Shown here one piece after another: positions 1 to 7,542 of a stretch of DNA of 64,000 nucleotides. The translations under genes and the position numbers were made by a program. Source of the DNA: Streptomyces aureus (lineage in GTDB: Bacteria; Actinomycetota; Actinomycetes; Streptomycetales; Streptomycetaceae); assembly GCF_000725495.1 (NCBI RefSeq), contig NZ_JNZD01000013.1:248001-312000 (forward strand). The letters run 5' to 3'. A model generated the notes under the pieces. It saw nothing but the letters and a program-made list of their open reading frames with translations, did not search any database and was not told the DNA's origin. Each line of letters opens with the position of its first letter. The stretch's first letter is position 1.

Positions 1-227
1 GCACCGGCCTCGTGCACGTGCGGCAGGAGTTCCTCGAGGACGTTGGTCTCGCAGTGGACGATCTCGTCGACGTAGTTCTCGAAGTAGGCGGGGCCGCCGG
101 GCACTTCGAGATAGCGGTCCAGGTCGCGGGTGAAGAAGGTGACGCGGCAGTCGAGTTCCTTGATGATCTGCAGGCCCTCGAAGCCGGAACCCGAGAGATT
201 GCTCTCCAGGACGCCGACGTGAATCAT
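1..227 (-). CDS. ATP-grasp ligase-like protein, N-terminal part (gene runs off the window)
   Basis: The minus-strand frame opens with ATG at 227 and stays open to base 1, giving about 75 residues beginning MIHVGVLESNLSGSGFEGLQ and then reading FFTRDLDRYLEVPGG. The Rossmann-like start, the SGSGFEGLQ loop and the following FFTRDLDRY strand resemble the pre-ATP-grasp domain of carboxylate-amine ligases of the ATP-grasp superfamily. The ATP-binding part itself is outside the window, so the class is inferred from the N-terminus only. It is the third gene of a minus-strand run after the NRPS (962-5047) and the serine acetyltransferase (294-902), with a 66-nt gap, so it is probably co-transcribed. 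A ligase here could couple an amino acid made from O-acetylserine to another carboxylate. Substrates cannot be read from the sequence. Confidence 0.6.
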   Translation of the reverse strand, partial: MIHVGVLESNLSGSGFEGLQIIKELDCRVTFFTRDLDRYLEVPGGPAYFENYVDEIVHCETNVLEELLPHVHEAG

Positions 228-293
228 GTGTGCCTCCGATGGCGTGCCGGCGTACGGCCGGCGGGGATACGACGGGCGGGGACGGGCGGGCGG

Positions 294-902
294 TCACCAG
301 CACCCGGGGGTGGCGAGGGCGCGCAGCAGCCGGCCGGCGTCCTCGCGGTCACCGGCGGCGGGCCGGATCGTGATCTCGGCCGTGGGGGCCGACACGCGGG
401 CGCGGGGCGGTACGTCGGTGAGCACGAGCGAACCGGCGCCGACCAGCGCGTCGGCGCCGATCGTGACCGGGCCGAGGACGATGGCGTTGGTCCCGATCAC
501 CGCCCGGTCACCGACCACGGGGTGCCTGCGGGCTCCGGGCTCGCGCCGGCCGTCCCGCCACCAGCCGACCGCGCCGAGCGTCACCTGGTGGAAGAGCGTG
601 ACGTCGTCGCCGATCTCGGCGGTCTCGCCGACCACCACGGCCGCCCCGTGGTCGATGAACACGCGCCGGCCGAGGCGCGCTCCCGGATGGATCTCGATGC
701 CTCCGGTCACCGCCCGGGCCGCATAGGCGAGGACGCGCGCGATCTGACGGTGTCCCCGGACGTACAGGGCGTGCGCCAGCCGATGGGTCCAGAGCGCCGG
801 CAGGGCGGGGTGCAGCAGCGCCTCCGCGCGGCTGCGGATCGAGGGGTCTCGCGCGACGATCACGGACAGGTCTTCCCTCGCCCTGGCCAGGGTCTGGCGC
901 AT
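294..902 (-). CDS. Serine O-acetyltransferase (CysE family)
   Basis: This 202-residue protein matches serine acetyltransferase: a short helical N-terminal part, then a left-handed beta-helix of hexapeptide repeats (GGIEIHPGARLG, FIDHGAAVVVGETAEIGDD) with the acceptor motif FHQVTLG. It should make O-acetyl-L-serine from serine and acetyl-CoA in the cytoplasm. The ATG at 902 follows GGAGGACCGC, a good ribosome binding site. It starts 59 nt after the NRPS stop and is followed 66 nt later by the ATP-grasp gene, all on the minus strand. A CysE copy between an NRPS and a ligase, with no cysK or sulfate genes beside it, suggests that O-acetylserine serves as a precursor for a beta-substituted alanine in a secondary metabolite. 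A housekeeping cysteine role remains possible. Confidence 0.85.
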   Translation of the reverse strand: MRQTLARAREDLSVIVARDPSIRSRAEALLHPALPALWTHRLAHALYVRGHRQIARVLAYAARAVTGGIEIHPGARLGRRVFIDHGAAVVVGETAEIGDDVTLFHQVTLGAVGWWRDGRREPGARRHPVVGDRAVIGTNAIVLGPVTIGADALVGAGSLVLTDVPPRARVSAPTAEITIRPAAGDREDAGRLLRALATPGCW

Positions 903-961
903 GCGGTCCTCCGTGGTTCATGGCCCGGTCTCCCGTCGGCCGGTGGTCGTGACGGCCGGGC

Positions 962-3900
962 TCAGTAGTTCGGGACCTTGATCAGCTTTCCGGTGCCGCC
1001 GGTTATCTCCGGGACGTACACCCGCTCGTTCCAGGCGTCCTGGGCGACCGGTTCGAGGGCGATCGAGACGGCGCCCTCGTCGACCGAGAAGGCGGTCCGG
1101 ATCGCGCTGGTGATCGCTTCGACGAGGGCCGAGATCTGGTGGTCCTCCAGGTTGTTCGGGAAGTGCTTGATGTTCACGTGAGGCACTCCGATGGCCTTTC
1201 TGGTGAGCCGGGCGGTCTGGATGGCGGTGACGAGTTCGTCTATTCCGTGGGCGCGCAGCAGGCCGTAGTGGTCGGCCTCCAGCAGGCTGGTGCGCACGGG
1301 AGAGGCCGGGCGCACCCGGCCGGAGTCGAGGAAGGAGTCCTGGTCGCCAGCGGCTCTGAGCACGGTGATCGGCGCCCGGACGCCGCGGCCGGCCAGTTCG
1401 TGGGGGGTGTACTCGAACAGGAACGTCCGGCGCACCACGCCGACGATCCGGCGGACCAGCTCGGGTTCCAGGTGGTCGAGGCGGCCGCAGACGAACGCGA
1501 TGAACGACTCCTCGTCGTGCGTCGCGGCCAGGACGGCGTCGACCGCCTCCGGTTCGAGGTTTCCGGCGAACACCGAGTAGAGGATCGGGACGAAGGTGGG
1601 GTCGGTGAAGTCGGCCGCGGTGCCTGCGGACGTTCTCCCGCGGGCCTCCACCGGCGGCTTGCCCGGCGCGATGAGGATCACCTCGTCGACCCGCTCGCCC
1701 GCCTGCTCCAGCCGGTACGCGGCCTCGAACGCGAGCCGGGCGCCGAAGGAGTAGCCCCACAGCGTGTACGGGCCGGACGGCTGGACGCGCCGGACGAGTT
1801 CGAGGTCCCGCGCGACCGTCTCGTCGAACGTCGGGTACGCGGTCTCCCCCGGGTTGACGCCGTGGGCCTGCACACCGAGGAACGGCCGCTCCTCCTCCAG
1901 CCGGCCCGCCAGGAGCCGCAGGCTCATCGGGTATCCGCCGAGGCCCGGCCAGCAGAAGACGGGCCTGGGGCCGTCCCCGCCGCGCAGCCGCACGAGCCTG
2001 GACAGCGTGGTCGCGGGTGCGTGGTCCACGCGCCGGGCCAGTTCGGCGATGGTCGGCGCGTCGAACAGCACCTGGAGCGGCAGGGAGCTGCCCAGCTCCC
2101 GGTTGATCCGGCCGACCAGGTTGACCGCGGTCAGCGAATGGCCCCCGGAGGCGAAGAAGTCGTCCCGGATCGAGACCCGCTCCTGCCGCAGCACCGCGCC
2201 CCACAGATCGGCGATCGCCTGCTCGGTGGGGGTGCGCGGCGCGACGACCGGAGTGTCGGTGTCCGCCATGGCGGCCGCGTCCAGGGCGCGCAGCCGCTGG
2301 TGGTCGATCTTCCCGTTGACGGTCAGCGGGAAGGAGTCCAGCACGGTGACCCGGTTGGGGACCATGTAGGGGGGCAGGGAGGCGGCGAGGTTGTCCTTGA
2401 CGATCTCGGCCGGCCCGCGCGTGTGGACGGCGTCCTCCTTCATCCCCTCCGCGCGCCGCTGTTCCGCGCTGACCCGGCCGCCCAGGGCGAAGTAGGAGGC
2501 GGTGCCGGGCCCGAGGCCCGCGATGTCCGCGATCCGCCGGGCCGAGGGCAGGTCGTCGCCGGTCTCGGAGCTGTAGCCGGACGACATCAGTCCGAGCCCG
2601 AGGCCGTTCATCTGGAGGCGCTGGAGTTCCCGGCCCAGGTCGACGTAGCGCTGCCATGGGTCGGGCGACCTGCCGATCAGGCTGATCCCGAACCCGGACC
2701 GCTCGTAGACCTCCTGGTTGATGGCGATGACGTGCTGCCTGCGGACCAGTTCGGGGGACACCGGCACCAGACCGGTCCCGTCGTGGCGGTACTGGCCGGC
2801 GGGCAGACCGGCGACGCGGCCGGGATGGGCCTGTACGTAGGTGTCCACCGGCCCGGTGACCGCGGGCGCCGAGGCCGGCTCCACCTCGTACGTGACCAGG
2901 TGGTGGTCCTCGTCCGGGCACCGCAGGACGTCCTTGACCCCGGCTTCCCCCGCGCGGGCGGTGATCCGCAGGCCGTATCCGGGTAACACCTGGTCGAAGA
3001 GGCCGGCGATGTGACCGGCCTCGAACTGCAGGACCTCCCGCACGTTGTTGCGGTAGACCGGCTCGATGGCCGACCTGCTCCCGATGAGGTGGACCCGCAT
3101 CCTCGGCCCGCCCGCCGGGGCCGGGGCGATCAGCGTGAGCCGGTGCGCGGCCGGGTCGTAGTAGTGGAACCCCGCTTCGAGGCCCGCGACACCGGACAGC
3201 TCCAGGTACAGCTGGGTCGCGTAGAGCGCTCCGGGCGAGGCGTACCCGTACTTGGGCAGGAGCCGTTCGGCGCTGGTGAACTGCCCGAAGTAGCGCAGCA
3301 GGGTGCCGAGTTCGGCGAGGGTCAGGGTCTCCGGGCGCCGGGGTGTCACCGCCCTCGGCGACGGGGGCGCGAGCAGGTCGAGGATGTCGCTCCGGGTCAC
3401 CTCGCCGCCCTCGAAGAATCGGTAGGTCTTGCGGGCGAACACCGTGCGCCGCTGCTCCTCGGAGGGATCGCGTCCGGGCAGCTCCACGGTGGGAAGTCCG
3501 GGTTCCCGGCGCACCCCGAGGTCGGCGAGCTGCGCGCGTAACTGGAGCTTGCTCCGCTTCGACTGGTGGTGGGCGCCGTGGTTGCCCTGGTCCATCAACG
3601 CGGCTTGTTCGGGGTCCAGTTCGATGAACGCGACGAGGTTGGCGCCGAGCCGCGGGTCCTCGCGGACGACAACGGCGGCGCGTTTGACCCACTCGTGTGT
3701 CTCGACGGCCACCTTGATCTCGTCCAGCTCGACCCGGAAGCCGCGGAGTTTCACCTGGCTGTCGACACGGCCGAGGAACTGGAAGGTGCCGTCGTCGTTC
3801 CGGCGGGCCAGGTCTCCGGTGCGGTAGAGACGGTCGGAGCGGGGGTCCGTGGAGAACGGGTTGGGCAGGAACCGTTCGGCGGTCAGCTCGGGGCGGCCGA

Positions 3901-5047
3901 GGTAGCCGCGGGCGAGCTGCGGTCCCGCGACGTGGAGTTCACCGGACTCGCCGGGGCCGACGGGCCGACCGGCGGCGTCGAGGACGTGGAAGCTCAGGTC
4001 CCGCACCGGACGGCCGATGGAGACGTGGTCCGGGCCGTGCTGGACGTCCGCCCGGTCGACACGGTGGGCCGAGGCGTTGATGGTGCACTCGCTCGGGCCG
4101 TAGAGGTTGACCAGGTCGCAGTCCGGCAGCGCGTCGAGGAGTTCGACCGCCAGGCTCTTGGTGAGTGCCTCTCCCCCGCTGAACACCTGGGTGAGCGAGG
4201 CGCAGTCGGACAGCCGCCCGGTGTCGACGAGCGCCCGCAGCAGCGTGGGCACTCCCTGGAGCGTGGTCACCTCGTTCGCCACGATCAGGTCGACGAGCCC
4301 GCCGGGGTCGGCGTAGACGCCGGGTGCGCTCATCACCACGCGGCTGCCACAGGCCGGCGCGAGGATCTCCCACTGGGCGGCGTCGAAGCTGAACGGCGTC
4401 TTCTGGAGCACCGTGCGGTTCGGGCCGAGGCCCTGCTCGTCGGCCAGCCAGCGCATCTGGCTCACGATGCTGTGCTGCTCGATGCCGATGCCCTTCGGGT
4501 TCCCCGTGCTCCCGGAGGTGTAGATGACGTACGCGAGATCGTCCGGCCCCGCGTCGGCGGGAGCGGCGGGTCCGGCGGGTCCGGGAGGTTCGGCGGGTCC
4601 GGCGGGTCCGGTCTGCCGTGCGGTCCCTCCGGTCCGTGCGTCGGCGAGGGTGACGATCCTCGTCGCCGGCGAGGTCATCGCGGTCAGCCGCGGCACCAGG
4701 GACGCGTCGGCCAGGATGACCTCGGCCCGCGAGTTCACGATCATGTAGCGCAGGCGCTCGTCCGGGTACTCCGGCGACAGCGGCAGGTACGCCGCGCCCG
4801 CGTGCAGGACACCCCAGACGCCCACCATGAGATCGAGGGACGGCTCCATGAAGACGCCGACCTGATCGTCCCTGGTCACGCCGAGATGCCTCAGACGGCC
4901 GGCGACGTGCTCGCTGCGCTCGCCGAGCTGCCGGAACGTCAGCCGCCGCGAACCGCTGGAGACGGCGGTCCGGTCGGGCTGGAGACGGATGGACGCGCGT
5001 AGCATGTCCGAAAGGGACATCTTCTCGTGCCTCGTTAGTTTCGCCAT
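962..5047 (-). CDS. Single-module NRPS of indigoidine-synthase type (A-Ox-T-TE) with a fused C-terminal PptA-like tautomerase domain
   Basis: The 1361-residue protein follows indigoidine synthase (BpsA/IndC) closely. The adenylation domain has YTSGSTGNPKG (176-186) and the FDAAQWEILAP stretch (221-231). A nitroreductase-like oxidase domain (about 530-860) is inserted before the last adenylation motif and includes ARKTYRFFEGGEVT and LLPKYGYASPGALYATQ. The A10 lysine is K913 (NGK), the carrier serine is S971 (GGHSL), and the thioesterase has GYSFG (S1100) and H1260. Known family members activate L-glutamine, cyclise it and oxidise the ring to the blue dimer indigoidine or its monomer. Unlike BpsA (about 1280 residues), the frame continues from 1288 into a 74-residue domain similar to tautomerase PptA (VPHVNIKHFP at the start, LIKVPNY at the end). 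The ATG at 5047 has AAGG only 3-5 nt away. ATG codon 10 (5020) has GAGG nine nt upstream and may be the true start. Glutamine as substrate is inferred. Confidence 0.92.
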   Translation of the reverse strand: MAKLTRHEKMSLSDMLRASIRLQPDRTAVSSGSRRLTFRQLGERSEHVAGRLRHLGVTRDDQVGVFMEPSLDLMVGVWGVLHAGAAYLPLSPEYPDERLRYMIVNSRAEVILADASLVPRLTAMTSPATRIVTLADARTGGTARQTGPAGPAEPPGPAGPAAPADAGPDDLAYVIYTSGSTGNPKGIGIEQHSIVSQMRWLADEQGLGPNRTVLQKTPFSFDAAQWEILAPACGSRVVMSAPGVYADPGGLVDLIVANEVTTLQGVPTLLRALVDTGRLSDCASLTQVFSGGEALTKSLAVELLDALPDCDLVNLYGPSECTINASAHRVDRADVQHGPDHVSIGRPVRDLSFHVLDAAGRPVGPGESGELHVAGPQLARGYLGRPELTAERFLPNPFSTDPRSDRLYRTGDLARRNDDGTFQFLGRVDSQVKLRGFRVELDEIKVAVETHEWVKRAAVVVREDPRLGANLVAFIELDPEQAALMDQGNHGAHHQSKRSKLQLRAQLADLGVRREPGLPTVELPGRDPSEEQRRTVFARKTYRFFEGGEVTRSDILDLLAPPSPRAVTPRRPETLTLAELGTLLRYFGQFTSAERLLPKYGYASPGALYATQLYLELSGVAGLEAGFHYYDPAAHRLTLIAPAPAGGPRMRVHLIGSRSAIEPVYRNNVREVLQFEAGHIAGLFDQVLPGYGLRITARAGEAGVKDVLRCPDEDHHLVTYEVEPASAPAVTGPVDTYVQAHPGRVAGLPAGQYRHDGTGLVPVSPELVRRQHVIAINQEVYERSGFGISLIGRSPDPWQRYVDLGRELQRLQMNGLGLGLMSSGYSSETGDDLPSARRIADIAGLGPGTASYFALGGRVSAEQRRAEGMKEDAVHTRGPAEIVKDNLAASLPPYMVPNRVTVLDSFPLTVNGKIDHQRLRALDAAAMADTDTPVVAPRTPTEQAIADLWGAVLRQERVSIRDDFFASGGHSLTAVNLVGRINRELGSSLPLQVLFDAPTIAELARRVDHAPATTLSRLVRLRGGDGPRPVFCWPGLGGYPMSLRLLAGRLEEERPFLGVQAHGVNPGETAYPTFDETVARDLELVRRVQPSGPYTLWGYSFGARLAFEAAYRLEQAGERVDEVILIAPGKPPVEARGRTSAGTAADFTDPTFVPILYSVFAGNLEPEAVDAVLAATHDEESFIAFVCGRLDHLEPELVRRIVGVVRRTFLFEYTPHELAGRGVRAPITVLRAAGDQDSFLDSGRVRPASPVRTSLLEADHYGLLRAHGIDELVTAIQTARLTRKAIGVPHVNIKHFPNNLEDHQISALVEAITSAIRTAFSVDEGAVSIALEPVAQDAWNERVYVPEITGGTGKLIKVPNY
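1184..1200 (-). promoter_or_regulatory. Candidate internal ribosome binding site and GTG start for a free tautomerase
   Basis: Inside the NRPS frame, codon 1288 is GTG (1186-1184) and codon 1289 is CCT (Pro). GAAAGG (1200-1195) lies eight nt upstream of this GTG. Initiation here would give Met-Pro-His-Val, and methionine removal would leave an N-terminal proline, the catalytic base of the 4-oxalocrotonate tautomerase/PptA superfamily. Translated only as a fusion, that proline would be an ordinary amide. This is sequence plus inference; no expression evidence is available. Confidence 0.4.
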
Positions 5048-5953
5048 CTTCCTTCGAACCTAGAATTCGTCGATGCGAGCGCGTCGCCGGCGGGTTCATA
5101 CCGACATTGCCCGGCACTTCGGGCAGCGGACATGAGTCACCCTTTTCGGCTCTCGCGTCGTCTTCGAAAACGCGGGCAGGGCAGAGCGCACCCGGGCGGA
5201 ATTCGCCGAAAGTAAAACGTTACCGGTATTCGCCTGACGCTTTCATGAACGGCTGCTTTCCAGCGGTCCGGTTCACGAACATGTCACAGTCGCGGGCCCC
5301 CGGCGGGGACGGCGACCACGCGGGTACATCGGCGACAGGAACGCGGCGCTCCCCCGGAGCGTCGCAGTTGCACGCCTGACACGCCTTCCCCCTTCCCCGT
5401 CGATGTCCGGCCTCGAGGACCGCGCCTCGCCGGCACGGCTCCGGGCCGCCGGAAAGGGTCCGGCCGGTCACGCCTCCCCCTAAGGGCGCGGCGCGCACCG
5501 GATCAGGACAGTTCCTCGCGGCGGCATTCGGAACGTACACGACGGATACGGCCGGGGCGAGGGCCCCCGAAAGTCCGTCCCGGGCCCTTTTGACCTGCTT
5601 CGGATCCCCCGTTCACGGTCGGTCCCGGCCACTGTCGGAGTTACGGGGTGCAAAGGGAAGAGTGCTGTTTCGGATATTCGCCTCGCGACCCGACGGAGAG
5701 GGCCGCATTCGACCGAAAACCGACTGGAGCGATTCCGTTTTCCCTCTCTTCCTCGTGCGTCGATGCCTGGAGCGGTGACCGTCTTCCGCCCAGGAGGACC
5801 GGCGGTGAGACGTGCGGGCGCGCGCCTTATCGCGAACGGAAGGCGGATGCGCGTCTGCTGTAGTGAATTTCCCGTCCGGAAAACCGGGCACCGTGAGCCG
5901 GCCCGTCGAGCCGGCCGCGCCCGGAGGAGTTCACGGAGCTGCAACAGAGAACG
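5048..5953. other. 906-bp gap upstream of the NRPS, GC-poor for this genome; no gene recognised
   Basis: Between the MFS stop (5954) and the NRPS start there is no frame with convincing Streptomyces codon usage or family resemblance. Several 60-bp stretches (for example 5641-5760) are near 55-60 % GC, clearly below the flanking genes. The segment must hold the NRPS promoter. A short leader gene, small RNA or decayed gene cannot be excluded, but nothing specific is visible. Confidence 0.5.
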
Positions 5954-7222
5954 TCATGAAGAGCGCTTTCCCGCCCCTGGGTGAATACCGCGCGGGTCGC
6001 GCGCCCGGCACAGAACCGGCAGAAGGCATACGGCCAGGAGGGCCGCGGTCGCGGGAAAGAGGGCGAAGGGACCGCCGAGCGCCAGCAGGGGGCCGCCGGC
6101 GAACGATCCGGCTCCGGTACCGGCGTCGAAGGCGATGTTCCACGCGACCCCGGCACGCCCCAACGCGTCGGGGCCGTCGCCGGCCGCCTGCATGATCAGC
6201 ACCAGCGTGGCGCTCTGGGCGGCGCCGAAACCCGCCCCGAACAGGGCGGCCCCCGCCATCAGGAGGACCGGCTGATGGGCCGCCGCCTCCGCGGCCGTAC
6301 CGAGCGCGGTGGCCAGGACCGCCGGCACCAGGACCGGCCGGCCGCCGTACCGGTCGATGAACCACCCGGCGGCGAGCCGGAAGACCACGGAGAACGCCTG
6401 TGCGGCCAGCAGGGCCGCGGGCGCCGCCGCGGCGGTCAGCGGCAGGAACGTGAAGACCACACCGTAGGCCGTCGTCGAGGCGGTCTCCACCGCCAGGAGG
6501 CCGGCCATGGGACGCAGCGACCTGCCTGTTGCGCGCACGGTCCGTAGCCGGCCGACCCGGGACACGGCCGGGCGGGACACGGCGGGGCGGGACACGGCGG
6601 GGCGGGCGGGCCCCGGACCGCTCGGGAGGCCGCAGGAGCCGGCCGGCACCAGCGCGGCGGAGCCCGCCGCGAGCGCGAAGGCGAGCGTGTACGCCTCCTG
6701 CCGGGCCAGCGCGATGCCGGCCGGAGCCCCCAGGACCCCGGCGACACCCACGACGGCGCCGTACCAGCCGACGGCCCGCCCGCGTTCGCCCGGCGGGAAC
6801 AGCTCCGTCGTGAAGGTGACACCGGCCACGACGAAGATCCCGAAGCCCAGTCCGCGTACGGCGGTGAGCCCGGCCAGGACGGCGGGGGAGCCGGCGGCCG
6901 GCAGGACCAGACAGGGCAGCCCGAGCAGCGCGCCGCTCACCGCGAGGGAGCGCCGCCGCCCGAGGCGGGCGAACAGCCGCGGTGTGAAGGGCTGGACGGC
7001 CAGTGTGGCCGCCATCAGCACGGCGGTGAGCGCTCCGGCGCCCGACGGTCCGGCACCGGACCGCACGGCGTACGCGGGCATCGCCGACAGCAGCAGATTG
7101 AAACTGGCGAACCCGCCGAACGCGGCGGTCAGTGCGCCGCCGACGGCGGTCCGCCGACGCGCCGGGGACAGCGCCGGACGACGGTCGGCCGGTGCGGCGC
7201 AAGGGTCCGCGGAGGCGGTCAT
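5954..7222 (-). CDS. MFS transporter (12-TM drug-efflux type)
   Basis: The frame encodes 422 residues from ATG at 7222 (MTASADPC). Hydrophobic segments alternate with short charged loops. The loop after TM2 reads ARLGRRRSL, matching the MFS A-motif, and a second GWFIDRYGGRP loop sits after TM8, as expected for two six-helix halves. It should be a proton-driven exporter or permease of the inner membrane. The linker between the halves contains a repeated Arg-Pro-Ala-Val-Ser unit (three copies), encoded by a short DNA repeat near 6555-6605. It lies upstream of the NRPS on the same strand but across a 0.9-kb gap, so it may export the NRPS product. An upstream extension of the frame to 7969 passes through low-complexity DNA and is not believed. 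Confidence 0.82.
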   Translation of the reverse strand: MTASADPCAAPADRRPALSPARRRTAVGGALTAAFGGFASFNLLLSAMPAYAVRSGAGPSGAGALTAVLMAATLAVQPFTPRLFARLGRRRSLAVSGALLGLPCLVLPAAGSPAVLAGLTAVRGLGFGIFVVAGVTFTTELFPPGERGRAVGWYGAVVGVAGVLGAPAGIALARQEAYTLAFALAAGSAALVPAGSCGLPSGPGPARPAVSRPAVSRPAVSRVGRLRTVRATGRSLRPMAGLLAVETASTTAYGVVFTFLPLTAAAAPAALLAAQAFSVVFRLAAGWFIDRYGGRPVLVPAVLATALGTAAEAAAHQPVLLMAGAALFGAGFGAAQSATLVLIMQAAGDGPDALGRAGVAWNIAFDAGTGAGSFAGGPLLALGGPFALFPATAALLAVCLLPVLCRARDPRGIHPGAGKRSS

Positions 7223-7226
7223 CGCG

Positions 7227-7236
7227 ATCGTACGAT
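7227..7236. promoter_or_regulatory. 10-bp palindrome ATCGTACGAT at the MFS start
   Basis: A perfect ATCGTACGAT palindrome lies five bases upstream of the MFS start codon (7222) within the likely promoter or 5' leader. Repressors of TetR or MarR type often bind such sites at exporter genes. No such regulator gene lies next to it, so the role is speculative. Confidence 0.25.
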
Positions 7237-7239
7237 ACT

Positions 7240-7460
7240 GGTGAGAGCCCGGGCCCGGGCCCAGGGCTGAATCTGAGGCTGGGTCTGGCTCTGAGCTGCG
7301 GCCTGGTGTTCGGGGTGAGCCCCGGCCCAGGTCCGGGGCTGGACCCGGGTCTGGGCGGCGTGGCGCTGGGCCCGGGTCTGGGGCCGGCGCTGGGTCTGGC
7401 GCTGGGTCTGAGCCCCGGCCCGGGGCTGGTGTTGGGCCTCGTGGCGGGCCCGACGGGGCG
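7240..7460. repeat. Low-complexity CTGGG/GGGTCTGG-rich repeat block
   Basis: The interval upstream of the MFS gene consists of degenerate short units around GGGTCTGG, GGGGCTGG and CCCGGG. Frames exist on both strands, but their products are Gly/Leu/Pro or Gln/Thr/Arg monotony with no domain. I treat it as a non-coding degenerate repeat. The whole span 7223-7542 holds no recognisable gene. Confidence 0.6.
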
Positions 7461-7542
7461 TCATGGGCGGGTACGGATCGCGGAAGCCGAGCGCCGTCTC
7501 GTTTGACACGTACACGAAGGTACCCGGCCCGGCGGCCGGGCG

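Noticed and set aside
12..968. 318-residue plus-strand open frame across the cysE gene
   Set aside because: It is antisense to a clear serine acetyltransferase and has no domain or plausible codon pattern.
918..3692. 924-residue minus-strand frame overlapping the NRPS
   Set aside because: Arg/Pro/Gly-rich shadow in another frame of the NRPS gene; no homology.
7219..7515. 98-residue minus-strand frame starting MYVSNETALGF
   Set aside because: After a normal-looking start it becomes Gln/Thr/Arg monotony produced by the CTGGG repeat; treated as non-coding.
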